Source: Faecalibacter rhinopitheci (GTDB taxonomy: Bacteria; Bacteroidota; Bacteroidia; Flavobacteriales; Weeksellaceae). Taken from it: a DNA stretch of 64,000 nucleotides. The notes under the pieces were generated by a model. The model did no database searches and had not been told where the DNA came from. It saw nothing but the letters and a program-made list of their open reading frames with translations. The DNA is taken from NCBI RefSeq assembly GCF_015234135.1, contig NZ_JADGIK010000002.1, positions 248,001-312,000 of the forward strand, in the 5' to 3' direction. Shown here in pieces: positions 54,278-63,808 of the stretch (positions are counted from its first letter, which is position 1; the number at the start of each line of letters is the position of its first letter). Both the position numbers and the translations under genes were made by a program.

Positions 54278-55486
54278 ATGGAAACTACAGAACAAGAACA
54301 AATAACTCCAGAAGAAAAGAAAGGAATTAACATAAAATTTATCATCATCTTAGCTGTATTAATCATTGGTGGTGGAGCTTACGGTGCCTATAAATACATG
54401 CATTCATTAGAGCATGAAATTACAGATGATGCTCAGATCGAAAGTAAAATCACTCCTGTAATTCCTAAAGTTTCTGGATATATTGCTAAAATTTTAGTGG
54501 AAGATAACCAAATGGTTAAAAAAGGCGACACTTTAGTTATTTTAGATAATTCTGAATATGCTTTAAAATTACAACAAGCAGAAGATGCGTTAGCTCAAGC
54601 TCAAGGTCAATTAGCTGTTGCTAATGCGGGTGTTACAACTGCGGGTGCAGGAATTGGAGTAACACAAGCGGGTGCAGTCGCTGCAAATACAACTATCGAA
54701 ACTGCGCAAGCAAACGTAAAAACTGCGCAAGCCAACGTTGAAGCTGCTAAAGTACAAGTTTGGAGAACAGCTAACGATTTTGATCGTTACAACAAATTGT
54801 ACCAAAATAAATCCATCACAAAACAACAGTATGAACAAGCTTTAGCGGCCAAAGAAACTGCTGAAAAACAATTAAGAATTGTTCAAGAACAATTGAATGT
54901 GGCAAAATCTCAAGCGGCTTCTACAGCTAAACAAGCTGCGGCAACAGCAAAGCAAGTGGATACTTCTAAAGCACAAGCTGAAGCTTCTAAAGCACAGATT
55001 ACGGTGGCTAACTCTACAATCAAACAACAGCAAACAAATATCGATAACGCTAAATTATATTTATCTTATACATATATTATTGCTGCTGAAGATGGACAAG
55101 TGTCTAAAGTTAATTTACAAAACGGTCAATTAGTGCAAGCGGGTCAATCTTTATTCAACATTGTGAAAACAAATAATCTTTGGGTCGTAGCTAATTATAA
55201 AGAAACGCAGTTAAACGAAATTAGAGAAGGACAAAAAGCCATCATCAAAGTCGATGCATTTCCTGGTCATGAATTTGAAGCGACAGTGACTTCAATCTCT
55301 CCTGCTACAGGTGCTAAATTTGCTTTATTGCCTCCAGATAATGCTTCAGGGAACTTCGTGAAAACTGTTCAACGTATTCCAATTAAATTAGTTTTCTCTA
55401 ACCCTAATGACGAAATGATGAAATTGTTACGTCCAGGGATGAATGTGGAAACAGACATTTTGTTGAAAAGTGCAACGACTAAATAA
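54278..55486 (+). CDS. HlyD/EmrA family periplasmic adaptor
   Basis: 402 residues. A short cytoplasmic tail and one helix (FIIILAVLIIGGGAYGAY) are followed by a biotinyl-lipoyl half (ITPVIPKVSGYIAKILVEDNQMVKKGDTLVILD), a long Ala/Gln-rich coiled coil (about residues 85-245), the second lipoyl half (AEDGQVSKVNLQNGQLV) and a beta-barrel domain. It bridges the MFS pump and TolC. The ATG at 54278 is used; the TTG further upstream lies inside the TolC frame and would add an unlikely tail. Confidence 0.93.
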   Translation: METTEQEQITPEEKKGINIKFIIILAVLIIGGGAYGAYKYMHSLEHEITDDAQIESKITPVIPKVSGYIAKILVEDNQMVKKGDTLVILDNSEYALKLQQAEDALAQAQGQLAVANAGVTTAGAGIGVTQAGAVAANTTIETAQANVKTAQANVEAAKVQVWRTANDFDRYNKLYQNKSITKQQYEQALAAKETAEKQLRIVQEQLNVAKSQAASTAKQAAATAKQVDTSKAQAEASKAQITVANSTIKQQQTNIDNAKLYLSYTYIIAAEDGQVSKVNLQNGQLVQAGQSLFNIVKTNNLWVVANYKETQLNEIREGQKAIIKVDAFPGHEFEATVTSISPATGAKFALLPPDNASGNFVKTVQRIPIKLVFSNPNDEMMKLLRPGMNVETDILLKSATTK

Positions 55487-55508
55487 TTCTTCCTTAAGCT
55501 AATTTATC

Positions 55509-57080
55509 ATGGAAGAAAATAGTTTAGTTGAATATGGCTCTCGCCGTGTAATTATTACGATTACCGCCATCATGTGTGCCCTATTAGAAATTGTGGATAC
55601 CACAATTGTTAACGTGGCCATGAATGAAATGAAAGGTAGTCTCGGGGTTACACTTACAGATATTGCATGGGTGGTAACAGCGTATGCAATTGCCAATGTA
55701 ATCATTGTTCCCATGACCAGTTGGCTTTCACAGCAATTTGGTCGAAAAAATTATTTTGCAGTATCTATCGTAATTTTCACAGTAGCTTCATTCTTTTGTG
55801 GACAGTCGACAACCTTGTGGGAAATTATTTTGTTCCGATTCATTCAAGGTCTCGGTGGTGGTGCATTATTAGTAACTTCTCAAACAATTATTACAGAAAG
55901 TTACCCCAAAGAAAAACGAGGTATTGCTCAAGCTATCTATGGTATGGGTGTTATCGTTGGACCTACATTAGGTCCTCCATTAGGTGGTTTTATCATCGAT
56001 AACTGGTCATGGCCGTATATCTTTTATATTAATATTCCTATTGGGATTGTTGCTACATTACTAACCATCGGATTTGTTAAAAGTCCAAAATATGCAGAGA
56101 AATCTAGCTTAAGTCAAGTCGATTTTATCGGAATTATTCTTTTATCGGTTGCAGTAGGTGCTTTACAATATGTTTTAGAACATGGACAACAAGATGATTG
56201 GTTCGATAATACCGCAATTACTGTTTTATCCATTACAAGTGTGTTTTCTTTTATCTTGTTTGTTTGGAGAGAATTAGTTTTTGATCACCCCATCGTAAAT
56301 ATTCGTGTATTAAAGGATTCTAATCTTTTAGTGGGGACCATCTTATCCTTTATCTTAGGGTTTGGTCTATATGGTTCAACATTCGTTATTCCAATTTATA
56401 CCCAATCGCTATTAGGATGGACCGCGACCGATGCTGGTTTATTATTAGTCCCATCTTCATTGATGACGGCTTTTATGATGCCATTTATTGCCATCATGCT
56501 GCAAAAAGGAGTTTCGCCTAAATATTTAGTATCGGGTGGTTTCTTTATCTTTTTCGCGTATAGTTTCTGGTTCTTTAAAATCATGACACCAGATACAGGG
56601 ACTGAACATTTCTTCTGGCCTTTAATTATTCGTGGAATGGGATTAGGTTTATTATTCGTACCCGTAACTACGTTGTCTCTATCGACATTAGTAGGGAAAT
56701 CGATTGGTGAAGGTGCAGCATTCACCGGAATGTTCCGCCAATTAGGGGGATCTTTCGGTATTGCAATTATCACAACACTAATTTCTCGCTGGTCGGTACA
56801 ACACCGTGCGAATTTAGTGCCTAATCTTGATACATCAGATTTAGATGTTCAAAACAGAATCGTTGCTTTACAACAAAGTTTTATACAAAAAGGCTTTTCA
56901 GCCAATGAATCATTGAACAAGGCTTACCAAATTTTAGATGTTCAAATCATTAAACAAAGTACAGTGCTAACCTATATGGATATTTTCTTGTATTTAGGTG
57001 TACTATTCTTATGTTGTATCCCTTTTGTATTAATCTTCATTAAAAAAGGAGCAGGTAAAGTAGTTGATGTCGGACATTAA
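55509..57080 (+). CDS. DHA2 family (EmrB/QacA) multidrug efflux MFS transporter
   Basis: 523 residues with about 14 transmembrane helices. Early motif DTTIVNVAMNEM (residues 28-39) is the DHA2 signature, followed by WVVTAYAIANVIIVP, motif A GRKNYF and motif C GPTLGPPLGGF near residue 155. It exports drugs or other hydrophobic compounds by proton exchange and forms a tripartite EmrAB-TolC-like system with the two preceding genes. It ends the operon; a terminator follows. Confidence 0.94.
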   Translation: MEENSLVEYGSRRVIITITAIMCALLEIVDTTIVNVAMNEMKGSLGVTLTDIAWVVTAYAIANVIIVPMTSWLSQQFGRKNYFAVSIVIFTVASFFCGQSTTLWEIILFRFIQGLGGGALLVTSQTIITESYPKEKRGIAQAIYGMGVIVGPTLGPPLGGFIIDNWSWPYIFYINIPIGIVATLLTIGFVKSPKYAEKSSLSQVDFIGIILLSVAVGALQYVLEHGQQDDWFDNTAITVLSITSVFSFILFVWRELVFDHPIVNIRVLKDSNLLVGTILSFILGFGLYGSTFVIPIYTQSLLGWTATDAGLLLVPSSLMTAFMMPFIAIMLQKGVSPKYLVSGGFFIFFAYSFWFFKIMTPDTGTEHFFWPLIIRGMGLGLLFVPVTTLSLSTLVGKSIGEGAAFTGMFRQLGGSFGIAIITTLISRWSVQHRANLVPNLDTSDLDVQNRIVALQQSFIQKGFSANESLNKAYQILDVQIIKQSTVLTYMDIFLYLGVLFLCCIPFVLIFIKKGAGKVVDVGH

Positions 57081-57105
57081 TCTTGTAGATAATCAAACCT
57101 TATAC

Positions 57106-57140
57106 AAACACCTTCTATTCAGTTAGAAGGTGTTTTTTCT
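57106..57140 (+). terminator. Terminator after the efflux operon
   Basis: ACACCTTCTATTCAGTTAGAAGGTGT hairpin and T6. Confidence 0.85.
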
Positions 57141-57220
57141 ATAATTTATTCTGTTGAGAATTAATTTATCAAATATTGATATGATAGATTAATACAGATA
57201 ATTTTCCAGAGTAATTTCAA

Positions 57221-57257
57221 TAAAAAAACCTTCCAATAACTTGGAAGGTTTTTTAAA
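57221..57257 (-). terminator. Terminator after prfA
   Basis: AAAAAACCTTCCAATAACTTGGAAGGTTTTTT hairpin; T run on the minus strand. Confidence 0.85.
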
Positions 57258-57278
57258 TATGTTTATAAAAAGTATCGA

Positions 57279-58367
57279 TTAATAATCGTCTTCTCCTTTT
57301 AATTTTTCTGCGTTTTCTGCCATCTTCAATGCATCAATCATTTCTTGGATATCTCCATTCATAAAGTTATCTAAGTTATAAATCGATTTATTGATACGGT
57401 GATCCGTAATACGTCCTTGCGGATAATTGTACGTACGGATTTTAGCCGAACGGTCACCAGTTGATACTAATGATTTACGTTGGGCTGAACGCTCAGAGTG
57501 TTTTTTCTCAAACTCAATTTCATATAACTTCGTACGTAATAATTGTAATGCTTTTTCACGGTTTTTCAGCTGAGAACGCGCTTCTTGACACACGATAACA
57601 ATACCAGATGGTTTGTGCGTTAATTGTACTTTCGTTTCTACTTTATTTACGTTCTGTCCTCCTGCTCCTGATGAACGAGATGTTTGGTACTCTAAATCTG
57701 CTGGATTAATCGTTACATCCACTTCTTCTGCTTCTGGTAATACAGCTACCGTAATCGCTGAAGTATGTACACGACCTTGAGATTCTGTCTCAGGAACACG
57801 TTGCACGCGGTGAACACCAGATTCGTACTTCATTGTACCATAAACGGCATTACCTTCCACTTGCATAATAAGTTCTTTGAAACCTTTTCCTGAAGCTTCA
57901 GATGTATTTAACACTTCGTGTTTCCATCCTTTATCTTTAAAGTACATTGAATACATACGGTAAACGTCTTCTACGAAAATCGCAGCTTCGTCTCCACCTG
58001 TACCTGAACGTAACTCTACAATAACGTTTTTGTCATCTTCTGGATCTTTAGGGATTAACATCATTTTGATTTCTTCCTCTAAAGCCGGAATTGCATTAAT
58101 TGCTTCGTCTTTCTCTAGTTTTGCTAATTCAACCATCTCAGCATCAGAACCATCAGCGATGATTTCGTCTGCTTCTTCAATTGCATTAATAAAACCTTCG
58201 TACGTTTTTTGAATTTCAACGAAATCTCTAAGATCAGAGTATTCCTTATTTAATTTAGCATATCTTGCTTGATCCGTTACAATATCTGGTTGGATAATTA
58301 AATCCGCTACCTCATCGAAACGTTGTTTAATTGCTCTTAATTTATCTAATAGACCTAAATCTGCCAT
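57279..58367 (-). CDS. prfA: Peptide chain release factor 1
   Basis: 362 residues. RF1 reads UAA and UAG stops. The GGQ peptidyl-release motif is in [15 protein letters not shown] near residue 235; the stop-codon selector is PET in [16 protein letters not shown], the PxT form that separates RF1 from RF2 (SPF). [16 protein letters not shown] near 120 is conserved. The ATG at 58367 (MADLGLL) is used; a TTG two codons upstream is unlikely. A TATCTTTG promoter box lies 17 bases before the start. Confidence 0.96.
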   Translation of the reverse strand: MADLGLLDKLRAIKQRFDEVADLIIQPDIVTDQARYAKLNKEYSDLRDFVEIQKTYEGFINAIEEADEIIADGSDAEMVELAKLEKDEAINAIPALEEEIKMMLIPKDPEDDKNVIVELRSGTGGDEAAIFVEDVYRMYSMYFKDKGWKHEVLNTSEASGKGFKELIMQVEGNAVYGTMKYESGVHRVQRVPETESQGRVHTSAITVAVLPEAEEVDVTINPADLEYQTSRSSGAGGQNVNKVETKVQLTHKPSGIVIVCQEARSQLKNREKALQLLRTKLYEIEFEKKHSERSAQRKSLVSTGDRSAKIRTYNYPQGRITDHRINKSIYNLDNFMNGDIQEMIDALKMAENAEKLKGEDDY

Positions 58368-58384
58368 AATCAATTATTGGTTTG

Positions 58385-58392
58385 CAAAGATA
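58385..58392 (-). promoter_or_regulatory. -7 box for prfA
   Basis: On the minus strand TATCTTTG matches TAnnTTTG, 17 bases before the ATG. Confidence 0.5.
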
Positions 58393-58420
58393 CAATATAT
58401 CAAGTGATTCAGAAAATTTG

Positions 58421-58456
58421 AATAAAAAAAACCGATGATTTCTCATCGGTTTTAAA
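58421..58456 (-). terminator. Terminator after glutamine synthetase III
   Basis: AAAACCGATGATTTCTCATCGGTTTT hairpin with A/T runs, in the gap before prfA on the same strand. Confidence 0.85.
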
Positions 58457-58483
58457 TTTAAATTTTATTTTTTTAGATACATA

Positions 58484-60667
58484 TTATCTTGTAAATAACA
58501 TTTCACGGTATTTTGTTAATGGCCATAAGTTATTATCGATTAATTCTTCTAACTCATCAGAGTGGTAACGAATCTCGTCGAATAATGGTTTAACAGTAGC
58601 TCCAAATGCTTCCGCTTGTGCTTGATGATCTTCTATTTCTTTTGCTGACTTAGCTGCAACAATTAATTGATCATTTGCTACTTTTATTGAATTGATGTGT
58701 GTAGAAATTACACGAATTAAATCCATTTGATCTTTTGCTAAATCTTTAAATTCATCACCAAAGATATCTTTTAATCCTTTCACATTTTTTACTAAAACAT
58801 TTTGATAATTAACAGCAGCTGGAATAATTTGTGAAGAAACTAAGTCAATTAAAACATTTGCTTCAATAGAAATTTTAGTAGAATATTTCTCTAATTTTAT
58901 TTCGTTTCGAGCTTCAACCTCACGAGCAGATAGAACACCTGTTTTCTCATAAACTTCAATATATTTAGGATCTAATTCTAATTTTAAAGCTTCTGGAGTG
59001 GTTTTATAGTTATTTAATCCACGAACTTCTGCTTCTTCAACCCAGTTATCAGAATATCCGTCCCCTTCAAATAAAACATTTCTAGACGATTTAATATATT
59101 CTCTTAATACATTAAATATTGCTTCATCTTTAGATAAACCATTTTCAATTAATGCATCAACTTCTTCTTTAAAATCTTTTAACTGTTGTGCTACAATTGT
59201 ATTAATAACAGTCATAGTTTCTGCACAGTTTGCAGATGATCCTACGGCACGAATCTCAAACTTGTTACCTGTGAAAGCAAATGGAGAAGTTCTATTACGA
59301 TCTGTATTATCTAATAAAATTTCTGGGATTTTACCAACAACATTTAATTTTAAATCAGTTTTTTCTTCTGCCGATAATTTTCCTTCCGTTACTTTTTCTA
59401 ATTCGTTTAAAACGTTTGTTAATTGAGATCCAATGAAAATAGAAATAATAGCTGGTGGTGCTTCATTAGCTCCTAAACGGTGATCGTTACCTGCTTCTGC
59501 AATTGCAGAACGTAACATATCTCCATATTCAGAAACAGCTTTGATTGTATTAACGAAGAATGTTAAGAATTGTAAATTTTTCTTTGGATTTTTACCTGGA
59601 GATAATAAGTTTTCACCTGTATCTGTAGATAAAGACCAGTTATTATGTTTACCTGATCCATTTACTCCTGCAAAAGGTTTTTCGTGTAATAATACTTTAA
59701 AATCATGTTTCTTAGCAATACGCCCCATCAAATCCATTAATAATGAATTGTGGTCAACTGCTTGGTTAGCCTCCTCAAACATTGGAGCACACTCAAATTG
59801 ATTTGGAGCAACCTCATTGTGACGTGTTGTAATTGGAATACCTAATTTCATAGATTCCACTTCTAAATCTTGCATATAAGACATTACACGCATAGGAATA
59901 GCTCCGAAATAGTGATCATCTAATTGTTGCCCTTTCGCAGGAGAATGTCCTACTAAAGTACGACCAGTCATTTGTAAGTCTGGACGAGAATTATATAAAT
60001 GCAAATCAACTAAAAAGTATTCTTGTTCCCACCCTAAAGTTGATTGTACTTTTGTTACATTTTTATCAAAATACTTTGCAACTTCTGTTGCTGCTTCGTC
60101 TACTGACTGTAATGCTCTTAATAAAGGTACTTTATAATCTAATGTTTCACCTGTATAAGAAATAAAAACAGAAGGTATAAATAATGTAGTACCTATAATA
60201 AATGCTGTAGAAGTTGGATCCCAAGCTGTATATCCGCGCGCTTCAAATGTATTACGGATTCCTCCATTTGGGAATGAAGATGCATCCGGTTCTTGTTGTA
60301 CTAATGCAGTCCCCTCAAAAGTATCTATTGCACGACCATCTTCAGTAGGTCGGAAAAATGAATCATGTTTCTCAGCAGTTGTTCCTGTTAATGGTTGAAA
60401 CCAGTGTGTAAAATGTGTAGCTCCTTTAGAAATAGCCCAATCCTTCATTGCAGAAGCAACTTGGTCTGCAAATTCGCGTGGTATTTTAGTTCCTTTTTCT
60501 TTAGAAGCAATAATTGCTTTAAAAGCGTTTTTTGGTAAATATTCACGCATTGTATCGTAAGAAAAAACGTTCTCATTAAATAATTGAGAAAGTTTTTTAT
60601 CAATAACAATTTTCTCTGCTTGCTTATTAACAGATTTTTCTAATGCTTTAAAACGTAATGTAGACAT
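58484..60667 (-). CDS. glnN: Glutamine synthetase type III
   Basis: 727 residues. It makes glutamine from glutamate, ammonia and ATP. The length, the N-terminal ISKGATHFTHWFQPLTGTTAEKHDSF, the metal site in FTGNKFEIRAVGSS, and the ATP-binding KHNNWSLSTDTGENLL are typical of GSIII (GlnN), which forms double hexamers, rather than the short GSI/GSII. It is the main ammonia-assimilating enzyme in many Bacteroidota. The upstream region has a TATTTTTG box and a GC-rich palindrome at 60724-60741, which are candidates for nitrogen control. Confidence 0.96.
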   Translation of the reverse strand: MSTLRFKALEKSVNKQAEKIVIDKKLSQLFNENVFSYDTMREYLPKNAFKAIIASKEKGTKIPREFADQVASAMKDWAISKGATHFTHWFQPLTGTTAEKHDSFFRPTEDGRAIDTFEGTALVQQEPDASSFPNGGIRNTFEARGYTAWDPTSTAFIIGTTLFIPSVFISYTGETLDYKVPLLRALQSVDEAATEVAKYFDKNVTKVQSTLGWEQEYFLVDLHLYNSRPDLQMTGRTLVGHSPAKGQQLDDHYFGAIPMRVMSYMQDLEVESMKLGIPITTRHNEVAPNQFECAPMFEEANQAVDHNSLLMDLMGRIAKKHDFKVLLHEKPFAGVNGSGKHNNWSLSTDTGENLLSPGKNPKKNLQFLTFFVNTIKAVSEYGDMLRSAIAEAGNDHRLGANEAPPAIISIFIGSQLTNVLNELEKVTEGKLSAEEKTDLKLNVVGKIPEILLDNTDRNRTSPFAFTGNKFEIRAVGSSANCAETMTVINTIVAQQLKDFKEEVDALIENGLSKDEAIFNVLREYIKSSRNVLFEGDGYSDNWVEEAEVRGLNNYKTTPEALKLELDPKYIEVYEKTGVLSAREVEARNEIKLEKYSTKISIEANVLIDLVSSQIIPAAVNYQNVLVKNVKGLKDIFGDEFKDLAKDQMDLIRVISTHINSIKVANDQLIVAAKSAKEIEDHQAQAEAFGATVKPLFDEIRYHSDELEELIDNNLWPLTKYREMLFTR

Positions 60668-60696
60668 TGTATTAGTATGTATTTTGTTTGATAAAG

Positions 60697-60722
60697 CAAA
60701 AATAAAACAAAATTTAATACAA
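60697..60722 (-). promoter_or_regulatory. Promoter of glnN
   Basis: On the minus strand: TTG at 60720-60722, a 15-base spacer, then TATTTTTG at 60697-60704. The spacer is slightly shorter than the 17 bases seen for rpmH. Confidence 0.5.
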
Positions 60723-60723
60723 C

Positions 60724-60741
60724 CCCCTAATTTTTTAGGGG
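60724..60741 (-). promoter_or_regulatory. GC-rich inverted repeat upstream of glnN
   Basis: CCCCTAA-TTTT-TTAGGGG has perfect 7-bp arms just upstream of the presumed -33 box. It stands out in an AT-rich intergenic region and could be a regulator site. It is not followed by a T run on the minus strand, so it is not a terminator. Confidence 0.4.
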
Positions 60742-60807
60742 TATGTATAAATAATTATCAAAAATAAATTATAACCCTACTAATATGCATGCGTAGATTT
60801 GATAAAT

Positions 60808-60847
60808 AATAAAAAAAGCTGCTTTAGAAATCTAAAGCAGCTTTAAG
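60808..60847 (-). terminator. Terminator after the DUF4293 gene
   Basis: AAAGCTGCTTTAGAAATCTAAAGCAGCTTT hairpin; T7 on the minus strand. Confidence 0.88.
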
Positions 60848-60870
60848 CGCACATATAAAAGTTGTTGGTC

Positions 60871-61284
60871 TTATCTGAATCTATCTACAGATTTCACAAG
60901 GTCATCATCCTTTTTGATCAAACGATTGGCAATTGACAGTAAAACAATCGAGATTAAAGGAACTAATGCCCAAATACCCTTCTCAGAAATATTTTCTCCA
61001 GGTAAATTTAGTAGACTAAATAAGAAAGAACCAATTAATAAAATATTCAAAATAATATTTAACCCTCCTAATAACATTTGAAATTTTCTGTTTTTGAAAA
61101 TTAGGATTGCAATAAATGATAAGAATGCTGAAAAGAAAAATGCAATACTAAAAATTATATTTCCTTTTTCAGGATCAGATAAAAAATTTAAAGTAAAATT
61201 AAATAATTTATCAAAATTTATAGCCATCAACATTGAAATTAATCCGGCTAGAAATAAGTAAATACTTTGTTTTCTCTGAATCAT
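60871..61284 (-). CDS. DUF4293 family membrane protein
   Basis: 137 residues with four hydrophobic helices. The start MIQRKQSIYLFLAG and the end ANRLIKKDDDLVKSVDRFR are characteristic of DUF4293, a Bacteroidota family commonly found beside rho. No function is known. Here it is divergent from rho and shares an upstream region of about 165 bases with it. Confidence 0.88.
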   Translation of the reverse strand: MIQRKQSIYLFLAGLISMLMAINFDKLFNFTLNFLSDPEKGNIIFSIAFFFSAFLSFIAILIFKNRKFQMLLGGLNIILNILLIGSFLFSLLNLPGENISEKGIWALVPLISIVLLSIANRLIKKDDDLVKSVDRFR

Positions 61285-61449
61285 ATCTTAAAATTCGTAC
61301 ACAAATGTATGATTTTTTTTTACTTTTTGCAAGAAATTCGTACTATTGCATATAAATACTTTATAACCACATCATTTACAGTATAAAATATGATTGTTCT
61401 CAATCATATTCCTTTCGTAAAATTCAAAATACCTTACTTATATAGGATT

Positions 61450-63138
61450 ATGTCAGACATAGATATTAAATCATTAAAATTACCAGCACTTCAAGATCTT
61501 GCTCAGCAGCTTAAAATTGAAAATTTTAAGAAATTAAAGAAAAATGAGTTATTAGATGCTATTTCCTCTTTTATCGAAAAACAACCTTTAGCAACACCAG
61601 CTAATAAAGTAGATGAAAATAAAGTAGATGAAAATAAGGAAGCAAAAAATACTATGCCAACCGAAGAGAAAAAATCTAAAAGAAAACGTGTAACTACTCC
61701 TGAAGAAGATAAGGTTGAAGAAACAAAACATATTGAAGCTATAACAGAATCTGAATCTACGTCAGAGGAAACTTCAGTAAAGACCAATAAGCAGCCTCGT
61801 AAATCTGAAACAACTGTGGAAAATGATAGTTCAGAAGTAACTACTCCAATAGAACAAGAGAAAAATATCCGCACGAATAATCCGAGACAACAAAATAAAA
61901 ATCAGAATCCTAATCAAAATCGAAAGGTTAATCCAAACCAAAATCGAAACAATAATTCTGATCAACCTCAACAAAATCATCACCATCAACAAAAAAATAA
62001 ATATCGAGCTGCAAACTATGAGTTTGACGGAATTATAAAAACTGAAGGTGTTCTAGAAATATTACCAGATAACAATTATGGATTTTTAAGATCATCAGAT
62101 TTTAACTATTTATCTTCTCCAGATGACGTATATGTATCACAATCTCAAATTAGATTATTTGGTTTAAAAACCGGTGATACAATTACAGGAGAAGTAAGAC
62201 CTCCGAAAGAAGGTGAAAAATATTTCCCATTAATTAAAATCATTGAAATTAATGGTCGTACACCAGATTATGTTCGAGATCGTATTGCATTTGAACATTT
62301 AACTCCTCTTTTTCCAAACGAAAAATTTAATTTAAATCAATCTACAGCGTTATCAAATCGTGTTATAGATCTTTTTGCTCCAATCGGGAAAGGTCAACGT
62401 GGTATGATTGTAGCCCAACCAAAAACAGGTAAAACATCTTTACTAAAAGATATTGCTAATGGAATTGCACAAAATCATCCAGAAGTATATCTAATTGTTT
62501 TATTAATTGATGAACGTCCTGAAGAGGTAACCGACATGAAACGTTCTGTAAATGGTGAAGTAATTGCATCTACATTTGATGAGGAAGCTTCTCGCCATGT
62601 AAAAGTTGCAAATATTGTTTTGGACAAAGCAAAACGTATGGTAGAGTGTGGACATGATGTTGTTATCCTATTAGATTCAATCACACGTTTAGCTCGTGCA
62701 TACAATACTGTTTCTCCTGCTTCAGGAAAAGTATTATCTGGAGGAGTTGATGCAAATGCATTACACAAACCAAAGCGTTTCTTTGGTGCTGCTCGTAATA
62801 TAGAAAATGGAGGTTCACTAACAATCATTGCTACTGCGCTAATAGATACAGGATCTAAAATGGATGAAGTAATTTTCGAAGAATTTAAAGGTACTGGTAA
62901 CATGGAGTTACAATTAGACCGTAAAATTGCTAACAAGCGTATCTTCCCAGCTATCGACTTAGTAAATTCATCAACGCGTAGAGATGATTTATTATTAGAT
63001 GATGCTACTCAACAGAGAATGTGGGTTTTAAGAAATCATTTATCGGATATGAATCCTGTAGAAGCTATGGAATTCTTACATTCTCGTATTAAAAATACAA
63101 GAGATAATGATGAATTTTTAATTTCTATGAATAAATAA
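61450..63138 (+). CDS. rho: Transcription termination factor Rho
   Basis: 562 residues. A SAP-like N-terminal domain (residues 1-45: [30 protein letters not shown]) is followed by a long disordered insert (about 50-185), Glu/Lys/Thr-rich first and then Asn/Gln-rich ([16 protein letters not shown]). The RNA-binding OSB domain ([16 protein letters not shown]) and ATPase core follow: Walker [21 protein letters not shown], and [15 protein letters not shown]. Bacteroidota Rho proteins often carry such inserts. The ATG at 61450 (MSDIDIKS) is used; a 20-residue upstream extension in frame lacks family similarity. Confidence 0.95.
   Translation: MSDIDIKSLKLPALQDLAQQLKIENFKKLKKNELLDAISSFIEKQPLATPANKVDENKVDENKEAKNTMPTEEKKSKRKRVTTPEEDKVEETKHIEAITESESTSEETSVKTNKQPRKSETTVENDSSEVTTPIEQEKNIRTNNPRQQNKNQNPNQNRKVNPNQNRNNNSDQPQQNHHHQQKNKYRAANYEFDGIIKTEGVLEILPDNNYGFLRSSDFNYLSSPDDVYVSQSQIRLFGLKTGDTITGEVRPPKEGEKYFPLIKIIEINGRTPDYVRDRIAFEHLTPLFPNEKFNLNQSTALSNRVIDLFAPIGKGQRGMIVAQPKTGKTSLLKDIANGIAQNHPEVYLIVLLIDERPEEVTDMKRSVNGEVIASTFDEEASRHVKVANIVLDKAKRMVECGHDVVILLDSITRLARAYNTVSPASGKVLSGGVDANALHKPKRFFGAARNIENGGSLTIIATALIDTGSKMDEVIFEEFKGTGNMELQLDRKIANKRIFPAIDLVNSSTRRDDLLLDDATQQRMWVLRNHLSDMNPVEAMEFLHSRIKNTRDNDEFLISMNK
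61606..61635 (+). repeat. Short tandem repeat inside rho
   Basis: Two copies of a 15-base unit, GTAGATGAAAATAAA with one change, encode [10 protein letters not shown] in the disordered insert. It could vary in copy number without breaking the frame. Confidence 0.6.
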
Positions 63139-63159
63139 TAAGATCCATTTCTTACAATA

Positions 63160-63197
63160 TTATATCCATCTTGATTATCAAGATGGATTTTTTTTGA
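63160..63197 (+). terminator. Terminator after rho
   Basis: ATCCATCTTGATTATCAAGATGGAT hairpin and T8. Confidence 0.88.
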
Positions 63198-63225
63198 ACG
63201 TAAATCATTTATAAAACTATAACGC

Positions 63226-63262
63226 ATAAAAAAAGCCCAAGAAAATAAATTCTTGAGCTTTT
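63226..63262 (-). terminator. Terminator of the minus-strand tRNA array
   Basis: Same hairpin as at 39339-39375, reversed: CTCAAGAA/TTCTTGGG stem and T7 on the minus strand. Confidence 0.85.
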
Positions 63263-63269
63263 AGCCTTG

Positions 63270-63353
63270 TACCTCAGGCGGGACTTGAACCCGCACGTCC
63301 TAATGGACACAGGATTTTAAGTCCTGCGTGTCTACCAATTCCACCACCAAGGC
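63270..63353 (-). tRNA. tRNA-Leu(TAA), form B
   Basis: 84 nt, the last gene of the minus-strand array, matching the gene at 39248 base for base. Anticodon loop CTTAAAA; variable arm GTCC-ATTA-GGAC. Confidence 0.95.
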
Positions 63354-63374
63354 ATCCAACTTATAAAAAGTTAG

Positions 63375-63447
63375 AGCGGGAAACGAGACTCGAACTCGCA
63401 ACATTCAGCTTGGAAGGCTGACGCTCTACCAATTGAGCTATTCCCGC
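63375..63447 (-). tRNA. tRNA-Gly(TCC)
   Basis: 73 nt, matching the gene at 39154. Anticodon loop CTTCCAA; fully paired acceptor stem. Confidence 0.95.
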
Positions 63448-63478
63448 AGAATCGAAAAAAATAAATTAATTTAAAAAG

Positions 63479-63562
63479 TACCTCAGGCGGGACTTGAACC
63501 CGCACGCTCTAATGAGCACAGGATTTTAAGTCCTGCGTGTCTACCAATTCCACCACCAAGGC
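63479..63562 (-). tRNA. tRNA-Leu(TAA), form A
   Basis: 84 nt, matching the gene at 39039, with variable arm GCTC-ATTA-GAGC. Confidence 0.95.
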
Positions 63563-63594
63563 AAAATTAATTTATATTTTCAGTTATTTCAAAG

Positions 63595-63667
63595 AGCGGG
63601 AAACGAGACTCGAACTCGCAACATTCAGCTTGGAAGGCTGACGCTCTACCAATTGAGCTATTCCCGC
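63595..63667 (-). tRNA. tRNA-Gly(TCC)
   Basis: 73 nt. It occupies the place that tRNA-Gly(GCC) holds in the other cluster, just outside the inverted repeat. Confidence 0.95.
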
Positions 63668-63692
63668 AGTATTAAAGATTAATTAAAAAAAG

Positions 63693-63776
63693 TACCTCAG
63701 GCGGGACTTGAACCCGCACGTCCTAATGGACACAGGATTTTAAGTCCTGCGTGTCTACCAATTCCACCACCAAGGC
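63693..63776 (-). tRNA. tRNA-Leu(TAA), form B
   Basis: 84 nt, variable arm GTCC-ATTA-GGAC, third Leu gene from the end of the array. Confidence 0.95.
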
Positions 63777-63808
63777 AAAATTTAATTTAATCTTTTATTA
63801 TTTCAAAG

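Larger units (their letters stand above)
63224..63594 (-). repeat. Right arm of the 370-bp inverted repeat
   Basis: Reverse complement of 39007-39377, with spacers, tRNA-Leu, tRNA-Gly, tRNA-Leu and terminator preserved. It lies directly downstream of rho and continues into further copies of the Gly-Leu unit. Confidence 0.9.
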
